This document shows positions 7,530 to 17,411 of a stretch of 64,000 nt of DNA, piece after piece. Each line of letters starts with the position of its first letter. Positions within the stretch are counted from its first letter, which is position 1. The stretch is taken from the NCBI RefSeq assembly GCF_001045435.1, contig NZ_LFNG01000012.1, forward strand, positions 62,001 through 126,000. Direction: 5' to 3'. A program made the position numbers and the translations under genes. The DNA comes from Chryseobacterium koreense CCUG 49689. GTDB taxonomy: Bacteria; Bacteroidota; Bacteroidia; Flavobacteriales; Weeksellaceae. Below the pieces are notes generated by a model, which saw only the letters and a list, made by a program, of their open reading frames with translations, ran no database searches and was not told where the DNA came from.

Positions 7530-10500
7530 TTACATGCGCTCCATTTTAAAACTCATACTTTCGATTACTTTCAGTATCGCTTCCACCGTATCCATGGAAG
7601 TGAGACACGGAACACCATTTTCTACAGAGGTTCTTCGGATTTGGAAACCGTCTCTTTCGCTCTGTTTTCCTTTGGTAGTGGTATTTACTACATACTGCAC
7701 CTTTCCTTTTTGGATGAGATCAATCAGGTTGACATCATCTTCACCGATTTTGTAACCGATTTTGGTTTTCACACCGTGCTCTTCAAAAAACTTTGCAGTG
7801 CCTTCTGTAGCCCAGATTCTAAAACCAATTTCCTGAAACCTTCTTGCGAGTTCCGCGGCTTCAGCTTTGTGTTTGTCTGAAACGGTGAAAAGTATCGCAC
7901 CGTGAAGCGGCATTTTCCTTCCGGCACCAATCATTCCTTTATAAAGTGCTTTCTCCAGCGTGGAATCTTTGCCCATCACTTCTCCGGTAGATTTCATTTC
8001 CGGACCTAGGGAAACATCAACCTTCGTTAATTTCGAGAAAGAGAAAACCGGAACTTTTACATAAATTCCGTCTTTTTTCGGAACCAGTCCGTTTTTGTAA
8101 CCTAAATCTTTAAGTTTTTGTCCCAAAATGGCTTTGGTCGCCAAATTCGCCATCGGAACATCTGTAATTTTTGAAAGGAAAGGAACGGTTCTGGATGAGC
8201 GCGGATTCACCTCGATCACGTAAACATTTCCTTCATACAGAACATATTGAATATTCATTAAACCAATGATATTCAGTCCTTTTGCCAATCTTTGGGTATA
8301 ATCCACTAAAGTTTCAATCTGTGTTGCGGTAATATTTTGAGGTGGATAAACCGCAATGGAATCTCCGGAGTGAACACCCGCTCTTTCGATATGTTCCATA
8401 ATTCCGGGAATAATCACCGTTTCTCCATCGGAAATCGCGTCCACCTCTACTTCTTTTCCGGTCAGATAACGGTCGATCAGGATCGGGTGTTCGGAATCTT
8501 CTTTCACCGCGTTGGTCATGTAATGGTCGAGTTCAATTTCGTCGTATACAATCTCCATCGCTCTTCCTCCCAAAACGTAACTTGGCCTAACCAAAACGGG
8601 AAAACCGATTTCCTGTGCGATTTTGTGTGCTTCCTCTTTCGTGAAACACGTTTTGCCGAGCGGTTGCGGAATTTCCAGTTCGCGAAGGGCGCTTTCAAAT
8701 TTATTTCTGTCTTCGGCACGGTCTAAATCTTCTAGCGAAGTTCCCAGAATTTTCACGCCGTGTTTCGCCAATTTATCAGCAAGGTTGATTGCGGTTTGTC
8801 CACCAAACTGCACCACGACGCCTTTCGGTTTTTCAAGTTCGATGATGTTCATCACGTCTTCTTCCGTCAGAGGCTCAAAATAAAGTTTGTCTGAAATGGA
8901 GAAATCCGTGGAAACGGTTTCAGGATTATTGTTGATGATGATCGCCTCATAACCCATCTGTTTGATGGCCCATACCGAGTGAACTGTGGCGTAATCAAAT
9001 TCCACGCCCTGTCCGATCCGGATCGGACCAGAACCGAGTACGATGATTTTTTCTTTCCCAGAAGGAACGCTTTCGTTTTCATCCTCGTAAGTTCCATAAA
9101 AATAGGGCGTTTGGCTTTCAAATTCTGCGGCGCAGGTATCAACCATTTTGTAAACCGGCATGATTCCGTTTACTTTTCTGAGCCTGAAAATTTCTTCTTG
9201 GGTTAAGTTCCACAAAGCGGCGATGCTTGAATCTGAAAAACCGAGTTGTTTTGCTTTCCGAAGCGTCGTTAACGCTTCAGCCGCTATCAATGATCCTACA
9301 GGTTTATTTTCAGCAATCACCTTTTCAAAATCAATCAGTTTCTTGATTTTATAGATGAAGAATTTGTCAATCTTGCTCCACTCCACAATTTTTTCCCAAT
9401 CGTAACCGCGTCGCAACGCGTCACCGATGATGAATAGCCTTTCATCGTCACAGATTCTGATTCTTCTTTCGATTTCTTCTTCGGTCAGTTCTTCTGCCTG
9501 TTTAGATTTTAGGCCGATATGCATTAAACCGGTTTCCAGCGAGCGGATGGCTTTTTGCAGACTTTCCTCGAAATTTCTTCCTATGGCCATTACTTCGCCT
9601 GTTGCCTTCATTTGGGTGGAAAGCCGTCTGTCGGCGGTTTCAAATTTGTCGAAAGGAAATCGCGGAAATTTCGTCACCACATAATCCAAAGCCGGTTCGA
9701 AACATGCGTAAGTCTTTCCTGTAACTGGATTCATGATTTCATCCAAAGTCAATCCTACTGCAATTTTTGCGGCAATTTTCGCAATCGGATAACCGGTCGC
9801 TTTACTGGCCAAAGCCGATGAACGGGAAACCCGCGGGTTGACCTCGATCACATAATAGTTGAAAGAATGTGGATCCAGTGCGAGTTGCACATTGCAACCA
9901 CCTTCAATTCCTAATGCTCTGATTATTTTTAAAGAAGCGTTCCTCAACAACTGATATTCCCTGTCGGAAAGTGTTTGCGATGGTGCCACCACAATGGAAT
10001 CCCCGGTGTGGATACCTACCGGATCAATGTTTTCCATATTACAGACCACGATAGCGTTATCGTTTGCATCCCGCATCACTTCATATTCTATTTCCTTAAA
10101 GCCAGCGATGGATTTTTCCACCAGACATTGGCGCACCGGAGAATATTTTAAGCCCAAATCTGTAATTTCGTGGAGCTGGGTTTCGTTGTCTGCGATTCCT
10201 CCTCCTGTTCCCCCCATTGTAAAGGCGGGGCGAACAATCACGGGATAACCAATTTTTTCAGCGAAAGCAATCGCTTCTTCAGCGGTGTGCACTATTTCGC
10301 TATCCGGTACGGGTTCGTTTAAATCCTTCATCAGTTCCCTGAACAAATCTCGATCCTCCGCTTTATTGATGGCTGAAAGTTTAGTTCCTAGGACTTCGAC
10401 TTTACATTCGGCCAAAACTCCCGATCTTTCAAGTTCTACCGCCATGTTGAGTCCGGTTTGTCCGCCAAGCGTAGGCAATAGCGCATCCGGTCTTTCCTTG

Positions 10501-10733
10501 CGAATGATGTGACTCACAAATTGAAGTGAAATGGGCTCGATGTAAACTTTATCAGCGATTTCCACATCCGTCATAATGGTAGCCGGATTAGAATTGATAA
10601 GGATTACGCGGTAACCTTCCTCTATTAGGGCGAGACACGCCTGAGTTCCTGCATAATCAAATTCCGCAGCTTGACCGATGATGATCGGGCCAGAACCGAT
10701 TACTAGAATTGTTTTGATGTCTGTTCTTTTCAT
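7530..10733 (-). CDS. carB: Carbamoyl-phosphate synthase large subunit
   Basis: 1067 residues, the normal length, with both ATP-grasp halves: [19 protein letters not shown] near the N-terminus and its repeat [19 protein letters not shown] near residue 555, each followed by an ATP-grasp core ([20 protein letters not shown]). A C-terminal MGS-like regulatory domain ([19 protein letters not shown]) usually binds allosteric effectors. It makes carbamoyl phosphate from bicarbonate, ATP and CarA-derived ammonia for pyrimidine and arginine synthesis. It is last in pyrB-carA-carB, with a purine-rich GGGAGG Shine-Dalgarno-like site before the ATG, and ends at a hairpin terminator. Confidence 0.97.
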   Translation of the reverse strand: MKRTDIKTILVIGSGPIIIGQAAEFDYAGTQACLALIEEGYRVILINSNPATIMTDVEIADKVYIEPISLQFVSHIIRKERPDALLPTLGGQTGLNMAVELERSGVLAECKVEVLGTKLSAINKAEDRDLFRELMKDLNEPVPDSEIVHTAEEAIAFAEKIGYPVIVRPAFTMGGTGGGIADNETQLHEITDLGLKYSPVRQCLVEKSIAGFKEIEYEVMRDANDNAIVVCNMENIDPVGIHTGDSIVVAPSQTLSDREYQLLRNASLKIIRALGIEGGCNVQLALDPHSFNYYVIEVNPRVSRSSALASKATGYPIAKIAAKIAVGLTLDEIMNPVTGKTYACFEPALDYVVTKFPRFPFDKFETADRRLSTQMKATGEVMAIGRNFEESLQKAIRSLETGLMHIGLKSKQAEELTEEEIERRIRICDDERLFIIGDALRRGYDWEKIVEWSKIDKFFIYKIKKLIDFEKVIAENKPVGSLIAAEALTTLRKAKQLGFSDSSIAALWNLTQEEIFRLRKVNGIMPVYKMVDTCAAEFESQTPYFYGTYEDENESVPSGKEKIIVLGSGPIRIGQGVEFDYATVHSVWAIKQMGYEAIIINNNPETVSTDFSISDKLYFEPLTEEDVMNIIELEKPKGVVVQFGGQTAINLADKLAKHGVKILGTSLEDLDRAEDRNKFESALRELEIPQPLGKTCFTKEEAHKIAQEIGFPVLVRPSYVLGGRAMEIVYDEIELDHYMTNAVKEDSEHPILIDRYLTGKEVEVDAISDGETVIIPGIMEHIERAGVHSGDSIAVYPPQNITATQIETLVDYTQRLAKGLNIIGLMNIQYVLYEGNVYVIEVNPRSSRTVPFLSKITDVPMANLATKAILGQKLKDLGYKNGLVPKKDGIYVKVPVFSFSKLTKVDVSLGPEMKSTGEVMGKDSTLEKALYKGMIGAGRKMPLHGAILFTVSDKHKAEAAELARRFQEIGFRIWATEGTAKFFEEHGVKTKIGYKIGEDDVNLIDLIQKGKVQYVVNTTTKGKQSERDGFQIRRTSVENGVPCLTSMDTVEAILKVIESMSFKMERM

Positions 10734-10951
10734 TTTTTGTCCTCCCTACATTGCTCCAAAGGAGTGAATATTTTCGGGGCTTTTTTATTAGATTTTATTT
10801 TTCGTTTTCCACAATTTGTATTGGTGGTTATTTTGGTTGAACCGCTTCGTGGTCCGCAATTTTCACCATTTATTTCCGATTTTTTTGGGGGTTGAATTTT
10901 TTTCCAAGAATATTTTTCAACCAGTTCAATTCCGTCAGATTTTAAAAGATT
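10730..10951 (-). pseudogene. Possible remnant ORF between carA and carB
   Basis: The 346-bp gap between carA and carB holds a 73-codon open stretch on the operon strand whose TGA overlaps the carB ATG in the ATGA arrangement of coupled genes. It has no ATG or GTG start and an in-frame TAA just upstream (before NLLKSDGIELVEKYSW). Another short open stretch (YAVFTHSESEKDTIG) lies further upstream in a different frame beside a 9-A run. This may be a decayed gene or chance in A-rich sequence; no family is recognised. Confidence 0.25.
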
Positions 10952-11079
10952 TTAATATTCAACTTCATTTTTTTTTAATGGTGTCGTTTTTAGTAATGAT
11001 GAAATTGCCAATCGTATCTTTTTCACTTTCAGAATGGGTAAATACGGCATAACTGCTTTTCCATTTTCAAATTAAAACC

Positions 11080-12162
11080 TTATCCAATCTTTGAATTAAA
11101 ACTTTTCATTAAGTCGATAAACTCATCAAACAAATAGTTTGAATCTTCCGGACCGGGACTTGCCTCCGGATGGTATTGAACGGAGAAACAAGGATGAATT
11201 TTGTGCCTGAAGCCTTCGTTGGTTCTATCATTCAAAGCAATGTGGGTTTCTTCCAAATCTGTGTTTTTTAAACTTTCGGAATCTATGGCGTATCCGTGGT
11301 TTTGAGCAGTGATTTCCACTCGGTTTTTGTCGATGTAGAGCACAGGGTGATTTCCTCCTCGATGTCCGAACTTTAACTTGAAAGTTTTCGCACCACATGC
11401 CAAACCGATCAATTGATGCCCGAGACAAATCCCGAAAATTGGCACTTTTCCCAGCAGTCCGTTGATCATTTCCTGAGCACCTTTCACGTCTTGCGGATCA
11501 CCGGGACCATTAGAAAGCATTACGCCATCTGGATTGATCATCAGAATCTCATCAGCGGTGATGTCCTGGGAAACTACCGTAATGTCGCAATCTCTTTGAG
11601 AAAGTTCGCGGATAATTCCCAATTTGGACCCAAAGTCAACCAACACCACTTTGAAACCTCTTCCTGGAGCGGCATACGCAGTTTTTGTGGAAACGCTTTC
11701 CACCTGATTTGTTGGAACCACGAAAGATTTCAATTCGGTGACCACCTGCTTTTCGTCAGCCTCCGCATCTACGATTTTTCCTCTTACAACTCCCTTATTT
11801 CTGATGATTCTGGTCAGTTTTCGGGTATCAATTCCCTGAATTCCGGAAAGCCCTTTTTTCTTAAAAAGTTCATCAACCGTCATCTGGCTACGGAAATTGG
11901 ATGGAAACTCACACAATTCTTTCACAATCAGACCTTTCATGGCCGGTTCCATGCTTTCGTAATCATCTCGGTTGATTCCGTAATTTCCGATCAGTGGATA
12001 AGTCATGCAAACCAATTGGCCGCTGTAGGATGGGTCAGAAATCAGCTCCTGATAGCCGGTCATTCCGGTATTGAAAACGACCTCGCCTTCGGTTTGCAGA
12101 TTCGCGCCGAAACCTTCACCGTGAAACACTTCGCCGGATTCTAATATTAATTTCTTTTTCAT
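11080..12162 (-). CDS. carA: Carbamoyl-phosphate synthase small (glutaminase) subunit
   Basis: 360 residues with the CPSase small-chain N-domain (GEVFHGEGFGA, GMTGYQELISDPSY) and a C-terminal class I glutamine amidotransferase domain: nucleophile Cys in GICLGHQLIGLACGA and the His-Glu pair in YHPEASPGPEDS. It releases ammonia from glutamine and channels it to CarB. It lies 164 bp after pyrB on the same strand; no terminator is seen between them, so one operon is likely. Confidence 0.96.
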   Translation of the reverse strand: MKKKLILESGEVFHGEGFGANLQTEGEVVFNTGMTGYQELISDPSYSGQLVCMTYPLIGNYGINRDDYESMEPAMKGLIVKELCEFPSNFRSQMTVDELFKKKGLSGIQGIDTRKLTRIIRNKGVVRGKIVDAEADEKQVVTELKSFVVPTNQVESVSTKTAYAAPGRGFKVVLVDFGSKLGIIRELSQRDCDITVVSQDITADEILMINPDGVMLSNGPGDPQDVKGAQEMINGLLGKVPIFGICLGHQLIGLACGAKTFKLKFGHRGGNHPVLYIDKNRVEITAQNHGYAIDSESLKNTDLEETHIALNDRTNEGFRHKIHPCFSVQYHPEASPGPEDSNYLFDEFIDLMKSFNSKIG

Positions 12163-12326
12163 TTTTTACGTTCCCTTATCCTCTCCAAATCTTCTTGTTG
12201 GCAGAGAGTGGAGAGAATTGCCGGGATTTAAATTTATTTCATTTTTATTTCAGATTATTTCAGTCAAAGTGCGGCAGGTTAATTTACTTCCCCAATTAAC
12301 ATGCTTTTGTAAACTTTCATTTCCAA

Positions 12327-13217
12327 TTACTCAAACTCGAAGCCTCTTTTTTCCAAGGCATTCTTTAAAATAGCCATTCTTGCGAAGACGCCATTTTCCA
12401 TTTGTTTGAAAATTCTTGAACGATTTCCTTCCACCAGATCGCCATCAATCTCCACACCTCTGTTTACCGGTGCCGGATGCATGATGATCGCATGATCTTT
12501 CATCATTTTTTCGCGCTCTTTGGTGATGCCGAATTTTTTGTGGTAATTTTCCAGGGAAATCCTCATTTTCTCGTCGTGTCTTTCATGCTGAATCCGAAGC
12601 AGCATCAACACATCTACCTCTTTCACCAGATCGTCAATGGATTGGTACGTTCCATTAATGATGGTCCCTTCATCAAACCATTTTTCAGGTCCTGAGAAAT
12701 AGACTTTAGCACCCAGTTTTCTTAAGACTTCCGCGTTGGAATTGGCTACTCTGCTGTGTTTCACATCACCCACAATTCCTACTTTCAAGCCATCAAATTT
12801 TCCGAACTCTTGCTGAATCGTCATCAAATCCAACATGTTTTGTGAGGGATGATTTCCGGTTCCGTCACCGCCATTGATGATAGACATGTCAATTTCTGAG
12901 AGTTCATCGTAGAATTTCTCTTTATAATGGCGAATGACCGCCAAACTGATTCCCAAACTTTTCAGGGTTTTCACGGTGTCATATAGTGACTCACCTTTGT
13001 TGACCGATGAATGGTTGATGTCAAAAGGCACCACCTTTAAACCTAATTTTCGCTCAGCCACATCAAAACTCGTCTTGGTTCGTGTGCTGTCTTCAAAGAA
13101 AAGGTTGGAAACATAGATTTCTTTTGTAGCTTTTGCAATTTTCCCTTTTGAAAATTCATTGGCCTCCATCAACAACTGGTTGATTTTTTCTACGGATAAG
13201 TCGGCTGTCCTTAGCAT
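12327..13217 (-). CDS. pyrB: Aspartate carbamoyltransferase catalytic subunit
   Basis: 296 residues with the carbamoyl-phosphate site FFEDSTRTKTSF, HPSQNMLD, the aspartate-domain segment LRIQHERHD and HPAPVNRGVEID. It makes carbamoyl aspartate, the second step of pyrimidine synthesis. It heads the leftward pyrB-carA-carB operon. No pyrI regulatory subunit or pyrR is adjacent in the window. A structured leader with an intrinsic terminator precedes the gene, suggesting control by attenuation. Confidence 0.96.
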   Translation of the reverse strand: MLRTADLSVEKINQLLMEANEFSKGKIAKATKEIYVSNLFFEDSTRTKTSFDVAERKLGLKVVPFDINHSSVNKGESLYDTVKTLKSLGISLAVIRHYKEKFYDELSEIDMSIINGGDGTGNHPSQNMLDLMTIQQEFGKFDGLKVGIVGDVKHSRVANSNAEVLRKLGAKVYFSGPEKWFDEGTIINGTYQSIDDLVKEVDVLMLLRIQHERHDEKMRISLENYHKKFGITKEREKMMKDHAIIMHPAPVNRGVEIDGDLVEGNRSRIFKQMENGVFARMAILKNALEKRGFEFE

Positions 13218-13235
13218 AATTTTAGTTTTTTAGAT

Positions 13236-13265
13236 AAAAAAAACGAAGCCAAAAAGACTTCGTTA
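13236..13265 (-). terminator. Intrinsic terminator inside the pyrB leader (candidate attenuator)
   Basis: On the minus strand AACGAAG / CTTCGTT pairs around a short loop and is followed by eight T, ending about 19 nt before the pyrB ATG and downstream of the promoter. Its position, before rather than after the genes, is that of a transcription attenuator. Confidence 0.7.
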
Positions 13266-13289
13266 ATAAAAATAAATATTGTATAAATC

Positions 13290-13340
13290 GGCGTTACCGC
13301 CATGCTGTAAATCGTCTAATGGAAAATATCTTTTCATTAG
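13290..13340 (-). promoter_or_regulatory. Two leader hairpins upstream of the pyrB attenuator
   Basis: The leader begins with a hairpin (13316-13340; CTAATG..CATTAG closing an AAAA/TTTT stem) and then a GGCG-GTAA-CGCC hairpin with a GNRA tetraloop (13290-13301). With the terminator this makes three ordered structures in about 120 nt. No PyrR-binding consensus is recognised. Confidence 0.45.
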
Positions 13341-13343
13341 CTG

Positions 13344-13351
13344 CAAAGATA
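13344..13351 (-). promoter_or_regulatory. pyrB promoter -7 box
   Basis: TATCTTTG on the minus strand, matching TAnnTTTG, just upstream of the leader hairpins. Confidence 0.55.
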
Positions 13352-13423
13352 AAAATTTTTTCTGAAATGAAAAATAGCGGACAAATTTTTGGCAGCAGTT
13401 GCTATTTTAATGCTAATTTGATA

Positions 13424-13431
13424 TATCTTTG
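13424..13431 (+). promoter_or_regulatory. Promoter -7 box of the zinc-ribbon/HTH gene
   Basis: TATCTTTG with a TTG 22 bp upstream (13399-13401), giving a Bacteroidota-type promoter 16 bp before the ATG at 13448. Confidence 0.5.
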
Positions 13432-13447
13432 CTAAATAACTATACTT

Positions 13448-13864
13448 ATGCCCAACTCATGTCCAAAATGCCAAAATCAAAATGTTGTGAAAAGCGGCAT
13501 TATAAAGAATAGGCAAAGGTTTCTCTGCAAAGACTGCAATTACTATTTCACCGTAAAAAAACTCGGAAAACAAATCGACGACTACTTTGTCACCAAAGCG
13601 CTGCAGCTTTATCTGGAAGGTTTAAGCTACCGTGAAATTGAAAGGATTCTGGGTGTTTCCCACGTTACCATCAGTTCATGGATCAAGAAATACAACCTCA
13701 AAAGACCACCACGTTCTGAATTTCACAGTTCGTATAAAGTTTTTAAACAAAGTGAACTGATCGAATTCATGCAAAAAGAAGAAAACATCAAAGGTTCAGG
13801 ATTGATCATCACCGAATTTGGTGACAAATATATGATGATCAGGTGGGAGCGGTTCCGCAAATAG
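13448..13864 (+). CDS. Stand-alone InsA-like zinc-ribbon / helix-turn-helix protein
   Basis: 138 residues. An N-terminal zinc ribbon has C5-x-x-C8 and C27-x-x-C30 as in IS1 InsA and IS1595-type transposases (SCPKCQNQNVVKSG, RFLCKDCNYYF), followed by a helix-turn-helix (about 51-80, LYLEGLSYREIERILGVSHV). No DDE catalytic domain follows and no inverted repeats are seen, so this is not a working IS. It is probably a domesticated transposase-derived DNA-binding regulator. It lies just upstream of the carboxylate uptake/activation locus; regulation of that locus is only a guess. Confidence 0.7.
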   Translation: MPNSCPKCQNQNVVKSGIIKNRQRFLCKDCNYYFTVKKLGKQIDDYFVTKALQLYLEGLSYREIERILGVSHVTISSWIKKYNLKRPPRSEFHSSYKVFKQSELIEFMQKEENIKGSGLIITEFGDKYMMIRWERFRK

Positions 13865-14331
13865 AAAACCACGCGGCAAGACCCGTGAAAAAGCTATATC
13901 GCCCGATTTTGGGATGAATCACAACCTGGGCAAAAAAACATCTTTTCATTCGAAACTTTAGATTATTTGCCATTTAAGTTTTTCATCCTTTACGTCATCT
14001 CAAACTTTGATTACCCTAATCAATAATTGGATCCGCGAGTTGCTCTCCAAGCAATTTTTAATCTGTTTTTAAAATCAGTGCTTGATAAAATAGCTGTGTT
14101 TTTTACTTAAAAATTAGAAAATGATGCGCCGATAAACTTAATTTTTATTACAAATTATGTTTACATGACTTTTGACTTCCAGTTCCCGATAATACATACC
14201 CTGCATTTAGTTCTCAGCTCTTTTTGCTAGCTTTTATATACTCTTTACAAATATATATATTGAATTTTTTCAGGTGAAATTTTAGTTTGAATTTCGTTTC
14301 GGCAAAAAAACGAACTAATTTTTATCAAACC
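13865..14331 (+). other. 467-bp non-coding stretch before the porin gene
   Basis: No convincing ORF, tRNA or hairpin terminator. AT-rich, with an alternating TATATATA tract near 14250-14262 shortly before the porin gene; it probably contains that gene's promoter and leader, but no clear TAnnTTTG box is seen. Confidence 0.4.
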
Positions 14332-15651
14332 ATGAAGAAATCTATACTTTTATTAATAATCATCGTTTATCAAATAATTTCCAATAATATTTTCGCCCAG
14401 GAAATCCCCACCAACGAGGAGCTGTTGAAAAGAATCGAAAAACTGGAAGCAGAAAAAGCAAAACCAAAAGAATGGGATGCATCACTCTATGGTTGGGTTC
14501 GTGCAGACTATATTTTCGATAGCCGGCAATCCGCCTATTCCCGAGAATATAACCTCAACCTATATCCTCTGGATGAAAAATTGGATGCCAACGGAAAAGA
14601 TATTAATGCTGCCGGATCGAGCAATTTCCTGGCAATTACTACAAGAGTGGGCATTAATTTCAAAGGACCGGATGTTTGGGGCGCAAAAGCAACCGGAAAA
14701 ATTGAAGCCGACTTTTTCGGAAATACTGAACTCAACAAAACTACTGCAGGAACTGGCAGCACAGGACTTTTGCGCCTTCGCCACGCTACCGCAACTTTGG
14801 ATTGGAGAAAAACGGCAGTTACTTTCGGGCAGACTTGGTATCCATCCTTTATCCCCGAAGTCTTTCCAGGTGTCGCCAATTTCAATACCGGAATTATGTT
14901 CAATCCATTTGGCTGGGCGGGACAAATCCGGGTTTCACAAAAATTGAATACCGAACTCAGCTTCATTGCGGTTGCCTACAAAGACCGTGAATTTCAGACT
15001 GCAAACGCCAACGGAGCATCTGCAAACAGTGCGACGTTTAACTCGGTTATTCCAACTTTTCACGGACAGCTTCAATACAAAAACAAAAATATAGTCGCAG
15101 GAATAGCGGCGGAATATCAATCTCTGCAACCCGTCATCGAATCCAATGCTCTTGCTTCTGATGAAAAAATAAACGCTTCTGATTTTCTTGCTTATTTTAA
15201 ATATTCCAATGAAAAAATAAGCGCAAAAGTTTATGGCATTACCGGTGGAAACCTCCACCATTTGGTGATGCTCGGAGGTTTTGCTGGATACATTGAAGCC
15301 AATGGACAGGAATCTTACAAACCTAGCAAAACCAGTGCGTTCTGGGTAGATATTGCGAGCAATAACGCAAAACTGGCACCCGGGGTTTTCTTCGGATATA
15401 CCAAAAACTCAGGCGTTGATGCTGGTTTTAAGAATCTTTATGTGCGTGGGATTTCAGGCGCAAGAATTCTGGACGATGTTTGGCGAGCATCAGCAAGGGT
15501 TGATTTCAAACAAAATAAATTCAGCATTTCACCAGAATTGGAATATACCGCAGCGAAATGGGGCGACCTGAACTCCAGTGGAAAAGCCGAAAATAACATG
15601 AAAAACGTGGGGAACCTCCGTGGAATAATCCGAGTGATGTACTCATTTTAA
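14332..15651 (+). CDS. DcaP-like outer membrane porin
   Basis: 439-residue outer membrane protein: signal peptide MKKSILLLIIIVYQIISNNI with a cut near FAQ, a short coiled-coil (ELLKRIEKLEAEKAK) typical of the N-terminus of trimeric DcaP-like porins, then alternating amphipathic strands ending in the C-terminal Phe (IIRVMYSF) expected of a beta-barrel. DcaP porins pass dicarboxylates and other small acids. It is first in a rightward series with an MFS carrier, sensor kinase and acyl-CoA synthetases, consistent with entry of short carboxylates. The start at 14332 is chosen for the signal peptide; the longer frame from 14287 lacks support. Confidence 0.75.
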   Translation: MKKSILLLIIIVYQIISNNIFAQEIPTNEELLKRIEKLEAEKAKPKEWDASLYGWVRADYIFDSRQSAYSREYNLNLYPLDEKLDANGKDINAAGSSNFLAITTRVGINFKGPDVWGAKATGKIEADFFGNTELNKTTAGTGSTGLLRLRHATATLDWRKTAVTFGQTWYPSFIPEVFPGVANFNTGIMFNPFGWAGQIRVSQKLNTELSFIAVAYKDREFQTANANGASANSATFNSVIPTFHGQLQYKNKNIVAGIAAEYQSLQPVIESNALASDEKINASDFLAYFKYSNEKISAKVYGITGGNLHHLVMLGGFAGYIEANGQESYKPSKTSAFWVDIASNNAKLAPGVFFGYTKNSGVDAGFKNLYVRGISGARILDDVWRASARVDFKQNKFSISPELEYTAAKWGDLNSSGKAENNMKNVGNLRGIIRVMYSF

Positions 15652-15707
15652 GCCTTCCGGACATCAATTTATTTCAACCGAAAACTTTTAAATAAAACTA
15701 AAAAATT

Positions 15708-17306
15708 ATGGCTAAAACATTTAACAGTCAGCAGGAGCACGATGCTTATGTTGAAGAAAAGGAGAAAAACCGCACGATCTGGGGCGTAATCATGGCGTCC
15801 TCGCTCGGAACGCTGATTGAGTGGTATGATTTCTATATTTTCGGGAGTTTGGCGGTAGTCCTTGCCACTAAATTTTTCCCTGCAGACAATCCTACTGCGG
15901 CTTTTCTTTCCACGCTTGCAACATTTGCAGCCGGATTCGTGGTCCGACCTTTCGGAGCGCTCTTCTTCGGAAGATTGGGTGACATTATCGGAAGAAAATA
16001 CACCTTCTTGGTCACGCTTTTAATTATGGGGTTCTCCACCTTCCTGATCGGCTGTGTTCCCAGCTACGAAACCATCGGATTCGCGGCACCTGTTTTAGTT
16101 TTAATCTTAAGGCTTCTTCAAGGCCTCGCTCTCGGAGGCGAATATGGCGGTGCAGCAACTTATGTGGCAGAATATTCTCAGCCGCACCGACGCGGTTACT
16201 GGACTTCGTGGATACAAACCACGGCAACTGCTGGACTTTTCATTTCATTGATTGTGATCCTGGTGACCAAGACTTCTTTGACCGCAGAGGAATTTGATGG
16301 ATGGGGATGGAGGATTCCGTTTTGGATTTCCATATTAATGGTGGGAGTTTCCTATGTCATCAGAAGAAATATGAAGGAATCACCGCTTTTCGCCAAAGCA
16401 AAAAAAGAAGGCAAGACCTCAACCAATCCTTTGAAGGAAAGTTTTGGGAACAAATTGAACTTCAAATTCGTGCTTCTGGCGCTTTTTGGGGCCGTGATGG
16501 GACAAGGCGTGATTTGGTACACGGGACAGTTTTATGCGATGAGCTTTATGCAAAAAGTAATGAACATAGAATCTGCACAAGTGGACTCCATGATGGCACT
16601 TGCCCTATTTATGGGAACGCCACTCTTCGTCCTGTTTGGCTGGCTTTCGGATAAAGTAGGCAGAAAACCCATTATGATGATTGGGATGCTTCTGGCTATT
16701 TTGGCGTACCGACCGATTTATAAGACCATGTATAATTCGGCGAATATGCAGGGAAAGGAAATAGCTAAAGGAGGCTTGATCGAAAAAAGAACCGGAAAAG
16801 CCCATGAGTCCATTCCAAAAGACAGCCTCATCACTTTCCACACTGAAAAAGTGTTTACTGATGGATTTTCCCTAAAAAAAGACAGCATCGTTCATTGGTC
16901 GCCAAATGGACCAATCATGAAAGAAGGAAAAGCTGAAGCGCCGGTGATAAAAGAAGCAATCACCGTGAATGCAGACACCCGATGGCTTTTGATTTTCATG
17001 GTTTTCATTCAGGTGGTTTTTGTGACCATGGTTTATGGACCGATTGCGGCGTTCCTTGTGGAGATGTTCCCGGTGCGGATTCGATATACCTCTATGTCAC
17101 TTCCTTATCATATCGGAAACGGAGTCTTCGGTGGGCTGCTTCCGGCAGTTGCCACTTATCTGGTAACATCCGGGAAAGCTTCTGGACGTGCCGACTGGTT
17201 TCTGGAAGGACTTTGGTACCCCATCGTAGTTGCGGCAGTTTGTCTGGTGATCGGAACCATCTATCTGAAAACGAAAAACAGAAATCTAGACATGGATGAG
17301 GTTTAA
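15708..17306 (+). CDS. MFS metabolite:H+ symporter (MHS-type)
   Basis: 532-residue major facilitator carrier. Motifs of the metabolite-proton symporter branch are visible: GTLIEWYDFYIFGSLA in helix 1, RPFGALFFGRLGDIIGRK in the loop between helices 2 and 3, LLQGLALGGEYGGA and LSDKVGRKP. Between about residues 345 and 425 there is an extra hydrophilic insertion (KEIAKGGLIEKRTGKAHESI onward) before the last helices, much longer than normal inter-helix loops. The substrate is probably a mono- or dicarboxylate, given the porin and acyl-CoA synthetases in the same series. It lies 56 bp after the porin. Confidence 0.85.
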   Translation: MAKTFNSQQEHDAYVEEKEKNRTIWGVIMASSLGTLIEWYDFYIFGSLAVVLATKFFPADNPTAAFLSTLATFAAGFVVRPFGALFFGRLGDIIGRKYTFLVTLLIMGFSTFLIGCVPSYETIGFAAPVLVLILRLLQGLALGGEYGGAATYVAEYSQPHRRGYWTSWIQTTATAGLFISLIVILVTKTSLTAEEFDGWGWRIPFWISILMVGVSYVIRRNMKESPLFAKAKKEGKTSTNPLKESFGNKLNFKFVLLALFGAVMGQGVIWYTGQFYAMSFMQKVMNIESAQVDSMMALALFMGTPLFVLFGWLSDKVGRKPIMMIGMLLAILAYRPIYKTMYNSANMQGKEIAKGGLIEKRTGKAHESIPKDSLITFHTEKVFTDGFSLKKDSIVHWSPNGPIMKEGKAEAPVIKEAITVNADTRWLLIFMVFIQVVFVTMVYGPIAAFLVEMFPVRIRYTSMSLPYHIGNGVFGGLLPAVATYLVTSGKASGRADWFLEGLWYPIVVAAVCLVIGTIYLKTKNRNLDMDEV

Positions 17307-17411
17307 AGAGCGTACCATTAAGACTGAGGTTCAGTTTATAAATTTCTCTTGAAAACAGAAAAAATGGGCACCCCTATTTCTCAATAAATTATTAACTTTA
17401 AAAAACAAAAA

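Noticed and set aside
10816-11052. Plus-strand 78-codon ORF in the carA-carB spacer
   Set aside because: Phe/Leu-rich reading of T-rich sequence against the operon direction, with no start signal.
13448-13864. Complete insertion sequence
   Set aside because: No DDE catalytic gene, terminal inverted repeats or target duplication are visible.
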